In this document: in pieces, positions 25,377-34,999 of the stretch | How positions within the stretch are numbered: position 1 is the first letter of the stretch | How the letters are laid out: every line of letters begins with the position of its first letter | Assembly: GCA_023400055.1 (NCBI GenBank) | Contig: JAEXFN010000062.1 | Location: 7,733-71,732 of the forward strand | Direction of reading: 5' to 3' | DNA: 64,000 nucleotides | Source: Bacillota bacterium | GTDB lineage: Bacteria > Bacillota > UBA4882 > UBA8346 | Translations under genes and position numbers: made by a program | Notes under the pieces: model-generated | What the model saw: the letters and a program-made list of their open reading frames with translations, nothing else | What the model was told of the DNA's origin: nothing | The model's database searches: none

Positions 25377-27827
25377 ATGAGCACCGACAATCTGTCCCAA
25401 CGAATTCAAGATCAGCTGGCCGCCGCCGGGGAGCGCCTAAGCGAACTGGATTGCGAGCGGGGAATGCTGTTGCGTCAAATCGCCGAGCTGCAGCAAGAGT
25501 TGCGCGAGTTGACGCAGGGCGCGCCGCAGCCCGCCGGGCTCGGCGGGAGGGATGGGGCCGAAGCGGAGGCGGGGATCAACAACTTGACGCCGCCCGAGGC
25601 CAAGGTGGCCTTCTTTCACTCGTTGTTTCAAGGCCGGATCGACGTCTACTCCCGCCGCTGGGAGAACCGGAAGACCGGCAAGGCGGGCTATGCCCCGGTG
25701 TGCCAGAAGGAATGGCTGCCCGGCCTCTGCAACAAGCCCAGCGTCAAGTGCGGCGAATGTCCCAATCGGGCCTTCCCGCCGCTCACCGACCATGTGCTCC
25801 GCAATCATCTGGAAGGCAAGCTGACCATCGGCCTGTATCCGCTATTGCCGGATGAAACCTGCTGGTTCCTGGCGGTGGATTTTGACAAGGAGAGTTGGAA
25901 GGAGGATGCCCGGGCGTTTCGCGATACCTGCCGGCGGCTGGGAGTGCCGGCCGCCCTGGAGCGTTCCCGTTCCGGGGACGGCGGCCACGTCTGGATTTTC
26001 TTCAGCGAGCCGGTTCCGGCGGTGCTCGCCCGGAAACTGGGCGCTTATCTGATCACCGAAACGCTGGAGACCCGCCCCGAGGTGGGGCTGGATTCTTATG
26101 ATCGCTTCATTCCCAGCCAGGATACGCTGCCGCAGGGCGGTTTCGGAAGCCTGATCGCGCTGCCGTTGCAGAAGAAACCGCGCGAACTGGGCTACAGCGT
26201 TTTCCTGGACGAGCAATGCGAGCCCTACCGGGATCAATGGGCTTTTCTGGCCAAACTCAAGCAGGAGCGGCTGACCCTCGCCCGACTGAACGAACTGGTC
26301 GACGGGGCGGTGCGGGTCGGCAAGATCATCGGTGTGCCGTTGCTGCCAGAGGAGGAAACCGCGGTCGATCCCTGGCGCGAGCGGCCCCGCTCCCAGCAGC
26401 CGGCGATCAGCGGGCCGTTCCCCAAGGAGCTGACCGTCACGGTGAGCAACCAGGTTTACATACCCAGGGAGCAGCTGTCGGCTTCGCTCAAAAACCGCCT
26501 GATCGGGCTGGCGGCCTTTCAAAATCCCGAATACTATAAAGCGCAGGCCATGCGGTTGCCGACCCACGACAAGCCGCGGATCATCGGCTGCGCCGAGTCT
26601 TTCGCCAAATATATCGGTTTGCCGCGCGGTTGCCGGGACGAGGCGGTCGAGTTGCTGGCCGCGCTCGGCATTCGGGTGAAGATCCAAGAGGAACGGAATT
26701 TCGGCCAACCCGTCGCGCTCACGTTTCAGGGAACGCTCCGGCCGGAACAGCGCCGGGCGGCCGAGGCCCTGCTGGCCCACGAGACCGGAGTCCTGGCGGC
26801 GACCACCGCCTTCGGCAAGACGGTGGTGGCCAGCTACCTCATTGCCGAGCGGGCCGTCAACACGCTGGTGGTGGTGCACCGGCAGCAGTTGTTGGACCAG
26901 TGGGTGGCCCGGTTGAGTTCCTTCCTGAATATCCGACCCGACCAGATCGGCCAGATCGGGGGCGGGAAACATCGGCCCGGCGGGATCGTCGATGTCGCCC
27001 TGATCCAGAGCCTGATCAAGGAGAACGTCGTGGCCGAGCTGGTCGCCGGGTACGGCCAATTGATCGTCGACGAGTGCCATCATATCTCCGCCGTCAGCTT
27101 CGAGCAGGTGGCCCGGCATTGCAAGGCCCGTTATGTGACCGGGCTCTCCGCCACCGTGCTCCGCAAGGACGGCCGGCATCCGATCATCTTCATGCAGTGC
27201 GGCCCGGTCCGCTACCGGGTGGATGCCCGCAAACAGGCGTTGCAGACTCCCTTTACCTATCAGGTGATCCGGCGCGAGACCGCTTTTCAGCTGCCGTCGG
27301 CCGCCGTTTCCGACGAACTGGCGATTCAGGAGATCTATGCGGCATTGATCGGGGATGAACAGCGGAACCGGCTGATCCTGGACGATGTCCTCGGGGCATT
27401 GGCCGCGCGCCGCTCCCCGGTGGTGATCACCGAGCGCAAGGAGCACCTGCAGTATCTGGCCCAGCGCCTGGCCGAGCGGGTGAAGAACGTCGTCGTGCTG
27501 CAAGGGGGCATGGGCGTCAAGCAGCGCCAGGCGGCGCTGGCGCAACTGGCGGCCATTCCGGCGGACGAGGAACGGGTCATCGTCGCCACCGGCCGTTATC
27601 TCGGCGAGGGATTCGACGACGCCCGGCTCGACACGCTCTTCCTGACGATGCCCATCTCCTGGCAGGGGACCCTGGCGCAGTATGCCGGGCGGCTGCACCG
27701 GGAGCATGACGGCAAGTCCGCGGTACTGATCTATGATTACATCGATTCCGAAGTCCCGGTGCTGGGGAAGATGTGGCGGAGGCGGATCAAGGGCTACCAG
27801 GCGCTCGGCTACAGCATCGGCTCGTGA
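25377..27827 (+). CDS. TOTE-type primase-helicase (AEP primase domain plus SF2 helicase)
   Basis: An 816-residue fusion. Residues 1-45 are a coiled coil. Residues about 75-300 match the archaeo-eukaryotic primase domain named after TOTE conflict systems: a CxxC-type knuckle (CNKPSVKCGECPNRAF), the metal Asp pair VDFDKE (Asp168, Asp170), SRSGDGGHVWIFF and QDTLPQGGFGSLIALPLQ. Residues about 450-800 are an SF2 helicase with Walker A TTAFGKTVV (Lys481), DECH box VDECHHIS (Asp565), GLSATVLRKDG and motif VI QYAGRLHREH. Expected activities are nucleotide polymerisation or nucleic-acid priming coupled to ATP-driven unwinding. It stands alone, with no visible nuclease or TPR partner, and is followed by the DnaA-box array. 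Its role is unproven. Confidence 0.85.
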   Translation: MSTDNLSQRIQDQLAAAGERLSELDCERGMLLRQIAELQQELRELTQGAPQPAGLGGRDGAEAEAGINNLTPPEAKVAFFHSLFQGRIDVYSRRWENRKTGKAGYAPVCQKEWLPGLCNKPSVKCGECPNRAFPPLTDHVLRNHLEGKLTIGLYPLLPDETCWFLAVDFDKESWKEDARAFRDTCRRLGVPAALERSRSGDGGHVWIFFSEPVPAVLARKLGAYLITETLETRPEVGLDSYDRFIPSQDTLPQGGFGSLIALPLQKKPRELGYSVFLDEQCEPYRDQWAFLAKLKQERLTLARLNELVDGAVRVGKIIGVPLLPEEETAVDPWRERPRSQQPAISGPFPKELTVTVSNQVYIPREQLSASLKNRLIGLAAFQNPEYYKAQAMRLPTHDKPRIIGCAESFAKYIGLPRGCRDEAVELLAALGIRVKIQEERNFGQPVALTFQGTLRPEQRRAAEALLAHETGVLAATTAFGKTVVASYLIAERAVNTLVVVHRQQLLDQWVARLSSFLNIRPDQIGQIGGGKHRPGGIVDVALIQSLIKENVVAELVAGYGQLIVDECHHISAVSFEQVARHCKARYVTGLSATVLRKDGRHPIIFMQCGPVRYRVDARKQALQTPFTYQVIRRETAFQLPSAAVSDELAIQEIYAALIGDEQRNRLILDDVLGALAARRSPVVITERKEHLQYLAQRLAERVKNVVVLQGGMGVKQRQAALAQLAAIPADEERVIVATGRYLGEGFDDARLDTLFLTMPISWQGTLAQYAGRLHREHDGKSAVLIYDYIDSEVPVLGKMWRRRIKGYQALGYSIGS

Positions 27828-28041
27828 TCGTTTTCATCCTTTAAATTCCTCCCGAGTCCAGGCATGGCATTCTTTTTGCCATTGACCGGTCCTCCCGCCC
27901 AACGGTTGCGCCGCTTCTTTTGATTCCACAGGTCCGCCCCCAATAATTCAGGGCGTCCATCCAGTTACTATCCATTGTTTTAACTGAGACATTTCCGACT
28001 TAGCCACAGCCGGGACTGTTAATTGGGTTCAACGAATTCGT
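27828..28041. other. Intergenic stretch upstream of array C
   Basis: No gene. AT-rich pieces such as CATTGTTTTAACTGAGACA and TTAATTGGGTTCAAC lead into the array. I see no clear terminator for the helicase gene. Confidence 0.5.
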
Positions 28042-28335
28042 TTATCCACGGGAATAGATTACTTATCCACAAAAAGAACTCTTTTATTAACAAAATGAGC
28101 TCATTGATCCACAAAAAGAGCTTATTGAACGACTGAAAGAGCTCATTTATTCACAAAAAGAGTTCTTTCATTAACAAAATGAGTTCATTGATCCACAAAA
28201 TGAGCTTATTGAGTGACTGAAAGAGCTCACTTATTCACAAAAAGAGTTCTTTCATTAACAAAATGAGCTCTTTTATCCACAAAAAGAGCTTGTTGAATGA
28301 CTGAAAGAGCTTGTTGATTCGCAAAAAGACTTGAT
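28042..28335. repeat. 21-bp tandem array C with phased DnaA-box matches (14 units)
   Basis: Fourteen 21-bp units in exact phase, markedly AT-richer than the surroundings. Four units contain an exact TTATNCACA: 28063 (TTATCCACA), 28147 and 28231 (TTATTCACA), and 28273 (TTATCCACA). Others differ by one base: 28042 TTATCCACG, 28084 TTATTAACA, 28105 and 28189 TGATCCACA. The remaining units read TGAGTGACT-like, as in array E. All boxes are in one orientation and separated by multiples of 21 bp. Many units also carry the AAGAGCTC/AAGAGCTT core. The minus strand is open only in pieces. Confidence 0.9.
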
Positions 28336-28432
28336 CGCGGATTTAACGGATGAAAGGATTCCACGGCCTGGAGATCGGGAAGTAGGTTTTTCCGTGAAAT
28401 CTTAAATCTATTAATCCGCGATCGGCTCTTTT
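28333..28432 (+). terminator. Long-range inverted repeat downstream of array C
   Basis: GATCGCGGATT (28333) and AATCCGCGATC (28413) form an 11-bp stem around a 69-nt loop, followed by a short T run. It may terminate transcription through the array or close it as a structural unit. Confidence 0.4.
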
Positions 28433-28535
28433 TATGGCTTCGACTCTGCATTTCTATGATTCTGGAGGACGATTTCGGGCTGCGGATGATATTTTTCGCG
28501 TACAAAAACGATACTTCAAGCCCGGCTTTTCGCGG

Positions 28536-28585
28536 TATAATATTAATCATGGCAGTAGAGAGTCCGTCGGTGAAACCGACGGACT
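28536..28585 (+). promoter_or_regulatory. TATAAT box followed by a perfect 11-bp hairpin
   Basis: GGTATAAT (-10 at 28536) lies about 20 bases before the perfect stem AGTCCGTCGGT-gaa-ACCGACGGACT (28561-28585). No good -35 is visible, and no plus-strand gene follows before the convergent MATE gene. This could be a small transcript, or the hairpin may simply stop MATE transcription. Confidence 0.4.
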
Positions 28586-28765
28586 TTCAACGTCTCAATC
28601 GGATCGCTTATCCTCAAAACAGCGATAGCGGATTTGCACCGGGAACTGAGCGATTGGCGGGGAAACGGGCGGCGCGGTTCGCTTGATCGGGAGCGATGGC
28701 CGGAAATGAGTCGCGTCGGCGAAAGCGGGCTTCTGCGCGGGAAAAAATCCGGGAGACGCCGCCTT

Positions 28766-30175
28766 TTAACGGCTTTCGCTTTCTGCCGCCGGTTTGGTGA
28801 TGCATTGAATGATCTCGTGCTTCTGCCAGTTGCCGAATTGAAAGCGCCGCCAATAAGCGATCCCCCGGACCAGCCAATCCAGATACATGGCGATCCAGAC
28901 CCCCAAGACGCCCCATTTGAATTGCACACAGAGCACATAACCCAGGGTAATGCGGACAATCCACATGCTGAGCACCGATACCAGCAGGGTGAACCGGACA
29001 TCCCCGGCGCCTTTCATTCCGGCCGGCATAATGAAGGCGCAGGGCCAGAGCGCGAGCAGGCAGGCGGTCCAGCGCAACAACTGGCTGGCGAGCCGGATGA
29101 CCTCGTGGTTGGGGTTGAATAAGGAAGCAAACCAGGGGAACAGCGGAATCATCGCGACATTGATTCCGACCAGGCCGATCACGGCCAGCTTGGTCAGGTA
29201 AGCCAGAGCTTTCTGGGCCTCGGCGCATTCCCCCTTGCCCATGCGCTGACCGACCAGCGCGGTCGCGGAGACGCTTAAGGCGCTGCCGGGAATGACCATC
29301 AACGCGTGAATCGCTCCCGCCACATAATTGGCGACAATGGGCACGGTCCCCAACGTTACGATGAAGGTTTGGGTGATCAGCTTCCCGGCGTTGAAAAGCA
29401 GCGATTCCAGGCTGGCCGGGATTCCGATATTCAGGATCGCGCGGATGTTGGTCCAATCCGGCTTATAGTGCCAGAAGTGGGTGATTACCAGATTGCCCGA
29501 GCCCCGCAGCAAGATATAGACCAGCAGCAGCGCCCCGGTCAGCCGGGCAAGGCCGATTCCCCAGGCCGCTCCGGCCACGCCGAAACCGGGCAGATGCAAC
29601 AGGCGCAGGCCGAAGATCAAGAGATAACTGGCCACAAAATTGAGGATATTCATGATGATGACCACTTTGGCCGGGGTCCGGGTATCGCCGGCGCCCCGCA
29701 ATACGCCGCAGGCAATCGAGGTCAGAGCGATCAATGGGTAAACGGGGAGGGTGTACTGCAGATAAATCAACGTATACCGAAACACCTGGCCTTCCGCTCC
29801 GCCGTATAAGGCATTGAGCAAAGGCTGGCGGAAGAGCTGCAAGGCGATGGCGATCAGCGTGGCCAGGATCAGGCCGGAATAGATGGCTTGTTTGGAGGCG
29901 TTGCCGGCATTCTTCCTTTCGTTCCTGCCGAGGTAATGGGCGACGACCACGGTGCCGCCGACGGCCAGCGATTCAAAGGCGGCCAGGAAAATATTATTGA
30001 GAGTATCGATCATGCCGATGGCCGCGGCCGCTTCCTTGCCGATATGGCCCGCCAGCATCGCGTTGACCGCTCCCATCAGCGTCAGAAAAGCCTGTTCGGT
30101 GAGGACGGGAAGCGTCAACCGCAGGACTTCGCCGCGGAATTGGCGGTTCCGCGCGGCCGATTCGCTTGTGATCAT
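28766..30175 (-). CDS. MATE-family efflux transporter
   Basis: A 469-residue protein with twelve predicted membrane helices in two six-helix bundles. VLTEQAFLTLMGAVNAMLAGHIG opens the first, and the second contains GIPASLESLLFNAGKLITQTFIVTLG with the typical Pro and Gln/Glu positions. It exports cationic drugs or metabolites with Na+ or H+. No neighbouring gene hints at the substrate. It is monocistronic, and the ribosome binding site is weak. Confidence 0.92.
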   Translation of the reverse strand: MITSESAARNRQFRGEVLRLTLPVLTEQAFLTLMGAVNAMLAGHIGKEAAAAIGMIDTLNNIFLAAFESLAVGGTVVVAHYLGRNERKNAGNASKQAIYSGLILATLIAIALQLFRQPLLNALYGGAEGQVFRYTLIYLQYTLPVYPLIALTSIACGVLRGAGDTRTPAKVVIIMNILNFVASYLLIFGLRLLHLPGFGVAGAAWGIGLARLTGALLLVYILLRGSGNLVITHFWHYKPDWTNIRAILNIGIPASLESLLFNAGKLITQTFIVTLGTVPIVANYVAGAIHALMVIPGSALSVSATALVGQRMGKGECAEAQKALAYLTKLAVIGLVGINVAMIPLFPWFASLFNPNHEVIRLASQLLRWTACLLALWPCAFIMPAGMKGAGDVRFTLLVSVLSMWIVRITLGYVLCVQFKWGVLGVWIAMYLDWLVRGIAYWRRFQFGNWQKHEIIQCITKPAAESESR

Positions 30176-30367
30176 GCAGCCTGTTTATCCTAAAAATTTG
30201 TCATAATCCCATTCTTATTATATCACCAACGCTGGGCGAATGGGTCAATTATCTTGGGCTTGGTTTGCGAATTTGCATATTGTAAAACCGAGGTAAGCTG
30301 CCGATAAGAAAGTGAGATCACGATTTGAGATCACGATTGTGCTCAGTTGACTCGGGGGTTAAGGAAC

Positions 30368-32008
30368 ATGGGTGACCAGACGAAAACCAGGGAAGAGTTG
30401 CTTCAAGAGCTCGCTGCATTACGGAGGGAAAACGAGGTTTTACGGAATGAACTCGCCAAATCGGAGCCATTGCAGGAACAACTGCAGTTTTTGCAGGGAC
30501 TGATCGATACGATTCCCGCGCCGGTTTTCTATAAAGACTCGGCCGGACGGTATTTGGGGTGCAATGTGGGCCTGGAGAAGTATCTTGGCTTAAGCAAAAG
30601 CCAGATCATCGGCAAGACGCCGGAAGAAGTCTATCCCCGGGAGCAGGCGGCGGCTTATCGCCGGAGCGACCGACAACTGTTGGAAAACCCCGGCGTCCAG
30701 ATCCTGAAAGATGTCGTCGCTTATCCGCGCGACGGCCAGCGACACCAGGTGCTCATCAACAAGGCTTCCTATTATAAAGAAGGCGAAGTCGGCGGATTGG
30801 TCGGCATCATTACCGAGATTACCGATTACACCAAGGTTGAGGAAGAATTGCGCGCGGCCAAGGAAGCCGCGGAACGAGCCAATCTCGCCAAGAGTCAATT
30901 TATCGCCAACCTCAGCCACGAAATCCGGACGCCGTTGAATGGGATCGTCGGTCTGACCGATCTGCTCTTGCGGACGGATCTCAGCGCCACCCAACGCGAG
31001 TATCTGGGTCTGATTCAGCAGGCCGCGGCCACGTTGGGGCAACTGATCCATGATCTGCTGGATTTGGCCAAGATCGAAAACGGCCAGGCCGATCTGGAAT
31101 GGGCCGAATTCGATTTATACCTGACGCTGATCAATGGGATCAAGCTCGCGGGGATTACGGCCAATAACAAAGGGCTCGATTTGGCCTATACCTTCGATCC
31201 GGACATCCCGCAACGGGTCAAGGGCGACCGGTTGCGCTTTCAGCAAATCTTCACTAATATTCTGAACAATGCGCTGAAATTTACGGAACAGGGTTCGGTC
31301 ACGGTGGAGGTCTCCCGGCAAGCCGAATCTCCCGACGCGACGACGATCCGTTTCGCCATCGCCGATACGGGAATCGGGATCGCCCCCGAGAAGCTGGCCG
31401 TGATCTTCGAACGTTTTCAGCGCGCGGAGGCTTTATCCGGCTCGAAGTACGAGGGGGCGGGGCTGGGCCTGGCCATTGCCAAACACTTCATCGAGCAGAT
31501 GGGCGGCGATATTCAAGTCCAAAGCGAGCTGGGCGAGGGGAGCCGTTTTGTCTTTACGATTCCGTTCGGCAAAGCCGGTGCGGAGCAGGCTCCCGCTCCC
31601 GAAACGGTCCATCTGGACGATACCGACCAGGAAAATCGCAGCTTCCGGATCTTGCTGGCTGAGGATTACGAGGCCAATCAGATTGTGATGGGCGAAATCC
31701 TGAAGTTTAACGGTTATCGGTACGCCATTGTCGAGAACGGACTCAAAGCCTTGGACGCAGTCATGCGCGAAGATTATGACCTCATTTTAATGGATGTGCA
31801 GATGCCCGAAATGAATGGCCTGGAGGCGACGGCCCGCATTCGCGAGCGGGAATGCCAAACCGGCCATCATGTTCCGATCATCGGACTGACGGCTTACGCC
31901 ATGCGCGAGGATGAGCAGAAATGTTTGGAGGCCGGGATGGACGGCTTCTTGGCGAAACCCATCTCCATCAAGGAACTCTACGAACTGCTCGACCGGTTTC
32001 TGAATTAA
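30368..32008 (+). CDS. PAS-domain hybrid histidine kinase
   Basis: A 546-residue soluble hybrid kinase. In order it has a coiled coil (residues 8-40), a PAS domain (about 45-160, TIPAPVFYKDSAGRYLGCN), HisKA with SHEIRTPLNG, and HATPase with NILNNALKFT, DTGIGI and GAGLGLAIAKHF. A C-terminal receiver domain follows (about 425-545, phospho-Asp in ILMDVQMPEMNG, then KPISIKELYELL). There is no membrane segment, so it senses an internal signal. There is no adjacent output regulator. ATG at 30368 follows TTAAGGAAC. Confidence 0.93.
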   Translation: MGDQTKTREELLQELAALRRENEVLRNELAKSEPLQEQLQFLQGLIDTIPAPVFYKDSAGRYLGCNVGLEKYLGLSKSQIIGKTPEEVYPREQAAAYRRSDRQLLENPGVQILKDVVAYPRDGQRHQVLINKASYYKEGEVGGLVGIITEITDYTKVEEELRAAKEAAERANLAKSQFIANLSHEIRTPLNGIVGLTDLLLRTDLSATQREYLGLIQQAAATLGQLIHDLLDLAKIENGQADLEWAEFDLYLTLINGIKLAGITANNKGLDLAYTFDPDIPQRVKGDRLRFQQIFTNILNNALKFTEQGSVTVEVSRQAESPDATTIRFAIADTGIGIAPEKLAVIFERFQRAEALSGSKYEGAGLGLAIAKHFIEQMGGDIQVQSELGEGSRFVFTIPFGKAGAEQAPAPETVHLDDTDQENRSFRILLAEDYEANQIVMGEILKFNGYRYAIVENGLKALDAVMREDYDLILMDVQMPEMNGLEATARIRERECQTGHHVPIIGLTAYAMREDEQKCLEAGMDGFLAKPISIKELYELLDRFLN

Positions 32009-32100
32009 AATACAGTTAAAGCAAACCGCGGTACGGGAACGAAAGGAGTCCCGCGGGAACGGCGGGAATAAGATCAGGCGGTGATATTTTCAATGAGGCG

Positions 32101-32125
32101 GACGTACATGACGTACGTCTTTTTT
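32101..32125 (+). terminator. Terminator after the hybrid kinase gene
   Basis: GACGTAC/GTACGTC arms with a 5-nt loop are followed by six T. Confidence 0.88.
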
Positions 32126-32263
32126 AATTGAAATTTAAACAATGCCGGGCGGTCCGTTGAGCGGATCCGGCAGCTGGCGATGGCATGGCGGCTGGCGGCG
32201 GGGCATAGAATTAAAATAACTACGGGATGGATGGATTCCATACGGCAATTTGGGAGGTCGATC

Positions 32264-34960
32264 ATGTCCAGCTGGTATAATCGCGATAGCAACGAAGCGA
32301 TCACCGCTTTTTCCAGCCACGAGGCGAAGGGGCTAACGACCGGCGAGGCCGAGCAACGCCTGAGCGAGGCGGGACCCAATCAATTGGAGGAGCATCGCTC
32401 GATCGCGCCGTTTCGGATCTTTTTGGCGCAATTTTCCGATTTTATGGTACTGGTGTTGATCGGGGCCGCCATCGTCTCCGGATTGCTCGGCGAAAAGGCG
32501 GACGCGATTACCATCGTTGCGATCGTGGTATTAAATGCAATTCTCGGGTTTGTGCAGGAATTCCGCGCCGAACAATCCTTGGAGGCGTTGCGCGAATTGA
32601 CGGCGCCCCTGGCCCATGTGCTGCGCGATTCCAAGACCCAACGCATTCCGGCCAAGAACTTGGTTCCCGGCGATATCCTTATTTTGGAGAGCGGCGATAA
32701 AGTCGCCGCCGACGGCCGGCTGATCGCCACGGTCGATCTGGAGCTGAACGAGGCGACCCTTACCGGCGAATCGCTGCCGGTCACCAAGTCCGAGGCGGTG
32801 CTGCGCCAGGAACGGTTGGCCCTCGGCGATCAACGGAATATGGTGTTTGCCGGAACCGTCGTCAGCGGCGGCCGGGGGCGGGCAGTGGTCACGGCCACCG
32901 GAATGAAGACGGAGATCGGCAAGATCGCCGGTTTGATCGGCACGGCCCAGGACGAAGAGACGCCGCTGCAAAAGCGGCTGGAACAGCTCGGCCGTTGGCT
33001 GGTGGTATTATGCCTCGGCATCTGCGCCGCGGTCGGCACCATGGGAATCGTGCGCGGGGAACCGCCTCGCCAGATGTTTTTATCTGCGGTCAGCCTGGCG
33101 GTGGCCGCAATCCCGGAAGGCTTGCCGGCGATCGTCACCATCGCGCTGGCCATCGGGGTGCAAAAGATGATCAAGCGAAACGCGATCATCCGCAAACTGC
33201 CGGCGGTGGAAACCCTGGGTTGCGCCACCGTCATCTGCTCCGACAAGACCGGTACGTTGACCCAGAATGAACTGACCGTCACCAAAGCCTGGTCCGGGGT
33301 ACGGGAATATGATCTGCATGAAAACCGTAAGCTGGCACTCACGCCGGATCTGCGGCAGTTGCTGGAGATCGGCACTCTTTGTAATAACGCACAATGGGAG
33401 CGGAATCATCAAGCAAACAAACCGGCCATTATCGGGGATCCGACGGAAGGGGCCCTGCTGGTGGCGGCCTGGCGCAACGGTTTGGTGCCCGATCAGTTGG
33501 CCCGGGAATGTCCGCGCCTCGGTGAACTGTCATTCTCATCGGAACGCAAACGGATGAGCGTATTGGTCCAGGATGCCCAGGGGCAGCGCCGCTTGTTGCT
33601 GAAAGGCGCTCCCGATGTCTTGCTCGAACGCTGCGGCCGCGTGGTTACGGCCGAGGGCATTGTAGCGCTGACCCCGCGGTTGCAGGCCGATATCCGCACC
33701 CGGATCGACCAGTGGAGTGCCGAAGCCCTGCGGGTTCTGGCATTTGCATACCGGCCGGCTGAGCCGCAGGAGCGCCTGCTCAAAAACGGCCCCGATCCCG
33801 AAGTCGGCCTGATCTTCGCCGGGCTGATGGGAATGAACGATCCGCCCCGTCCGGAGTCTCGCCTGGCGGTGGAGCGTTCCAAACGCGCCGGGATTAAGGT
33901 CAAGATGATCACCGGCGATTACCCGCGGACCGCGGCGGCGATCGGCAAGCAGATCGGCTTGCTCAGGCCGTCGGGCAAGATCATCACCGGCTCCGAGCTG
34001 GATCAGCTTTCCGATGCGGAATTGGCGAAGCAAATCGGGGCGATCGATATCTTCGCCAGGGTTTCGCCCCATCATAAACTGCGGGTGGTCCGGGCCCTCA
34101 AACAAAACGGCGAGATCGTGGCCATGACCGGGGATGGCGTCAATGACGCCCCGGCGGTCAAGGAGGCCGATATCGGAGTGGCGATGGGCCAGAGCGGCAC
34201 CGATGTCACCAAGGAAGCGGCGGCCATGGTCATCACCGATGATAATTTCGCGGCGATCGTCGCGGCGGTCGAGGAAGGCCGCGTCATCTATGAGAACATC
34301 CGCAAATTCATTCGTTATCTGCTCAGTTGCAACATGGGCGAGATTCTCACCATGTTCGGCGGGATTCTGCTGGGATTGCCGGTCCCGTTATTGCCGATCC
34401 AGATCCTGTGGGTCAATCTGGTCACCGATGGCTTGCCGGCCATCGCCCTGGGCCTGGAACGGGGCGAAGCCTCCACGATGAGCCGTCCGCCGCGTTCGCC
34501 GCGGGAGGGCATCTTCAGCCGCGGTTTGAGCCGGAAGATTGTCTTTCAAGGTTTGATGATCGGCGCCGCCACCTTGTTGGTTTATATCGTCAAGCTAAGA
34601 GACGGAGGAGATCTGGCGACCGCCCGGACCATGGCCTTCGCCGCTCTGGTTTTTGCGCAATTATTCTTCGTATTCCAGTGCCGTTCCGAGGAGCATTCGA
34701 TGTTGCAACTGAGTTTGTGGGAGAATCCTTACCTGGTGGGGGCGGTAGCCGTCTCGGGCCTCATGCAGCTGGGAGCGATGACCGTGCCCTGGCTGCAGCG
34801 AACCTTTTATACCACCAATCTGACCTGGAATGACTGGCTGCTGGTTCTGTCGGTTACGGTTTTATCGGCCTGCCTGAGCGATGTGATCTTCCAATTTCGC
34901 AGCATTATCAAGAAACATTTGGGCATCTTTCGCTGGAAAACGCATAGGGTGCAGAGTTAA
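32264..34960 (+). CDS. Calcium-type (P2A) cation-transporting P-type ATPase
   Basis: An 898-residue ATPase of the SERCA/PMR1 type. It has an N-terminal cation ATPase domain, TGES in LTGESLPVTK, and the membrane-4 ion site AAIPEGLPAIVTIAL. The phosphorylation motif is CSDKTGTLTQNELT and the hinge is MTGDGVNDAPAVKEADIGVAMG. M5-M6 are NMGEILTMFGGILLG and IQILWVNLVTDGLPAIALGLE. PEGLP plus NLVTDG points to Ca2+ (or Mn2+) export. ATG at 32264 follows GGGAGGTCG. It lies 39 bases ahead of the DUF2953 gene. In spore formers such pumps are often active late in development. Confidence 0.93.
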   Translation: MSSWYNRDSNEAITAFSSHEAKGLTTGEAEQRLSEAGPNQLEEHRSIAPFRIFLAQFSDFMVLVLIGAAIVSGLLGEKADAITIVAIVVLNAILGFVQEFRAEQSLEALRELTAPLAHVLRDSKTQRIPAKNLVPGDILILESGDKVAADGRLIATVDLELNEATLTGESLPVTKSEAVLRQERLALGDQRNMVFAGTVVSGGRGRAVVTATGMKTEIGKIAGLIGTAQDEETPLQKRLEQLGRWLVVLCLGICAAVGTMGIVRGEPPRQMFLSAVSLAVAAIPEGLPAIVTIALAIGVQKMIKRNAIIRKLPAVETLGCATVICSDKTGTLTQNELTVTKAWSGVREYDLHENRKLALTPDLRQLLEIGTLCNNAQWERNHQANKPAIIGDPTEGALLVAAWRNGLVPDQLARECPRLGELSFSSERKRMSVLVQDAQGQRRLLLKGAPDVLLERCGRVVTAEGIVALTPRLQADIRTRIDQWSAEALRVLAFAYRPAEPQERLLKNGPDPEVGLIFAGLMGMNDPPRPESRLAVERSKRAGIKVKMITGDYPRTAAAIGKQIGLLRPSGKIITGSELDQLSDAELAKQIGAIDIFARVSPHHKLRVVRALKQNGEIVAMTGDGVNDAPAVKEADIGVAMGQSGTDVTKEAAAMVITDDNFAAIVAAVEEGRVIYENIRKFIRYLLSCNMGEILTMFGGILLGLPVPLLPIQILWVNLVTDGLPAIALGLERGEASTMSRPPRSPREGIFSRGLSRKIVFQGLMIGAATLLVYIVKLRDGGDLATARTMAFAALVFAQLFFVFQCRSEEHSMLQLSLWENPYLVGAVAVSGLMQLGAMTVPWLQRTFYTTNLTWNDWLLVLSVTVLSACLSDVIFQFRSIIKKHLGIFRWKTHRVQS

Positions 34961-34999
34961 GAGGGAGAATAACCACAGACTGGAAACCGGGGTGGGTCT

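Noticed and set aside
28042..28335. Chromosomal origin oriC
   Set aside because: No dnaA, dnaN, rpmH or parAB genes are near and the flanking genes are accessory. A titration-type or unrelated role is more likely.
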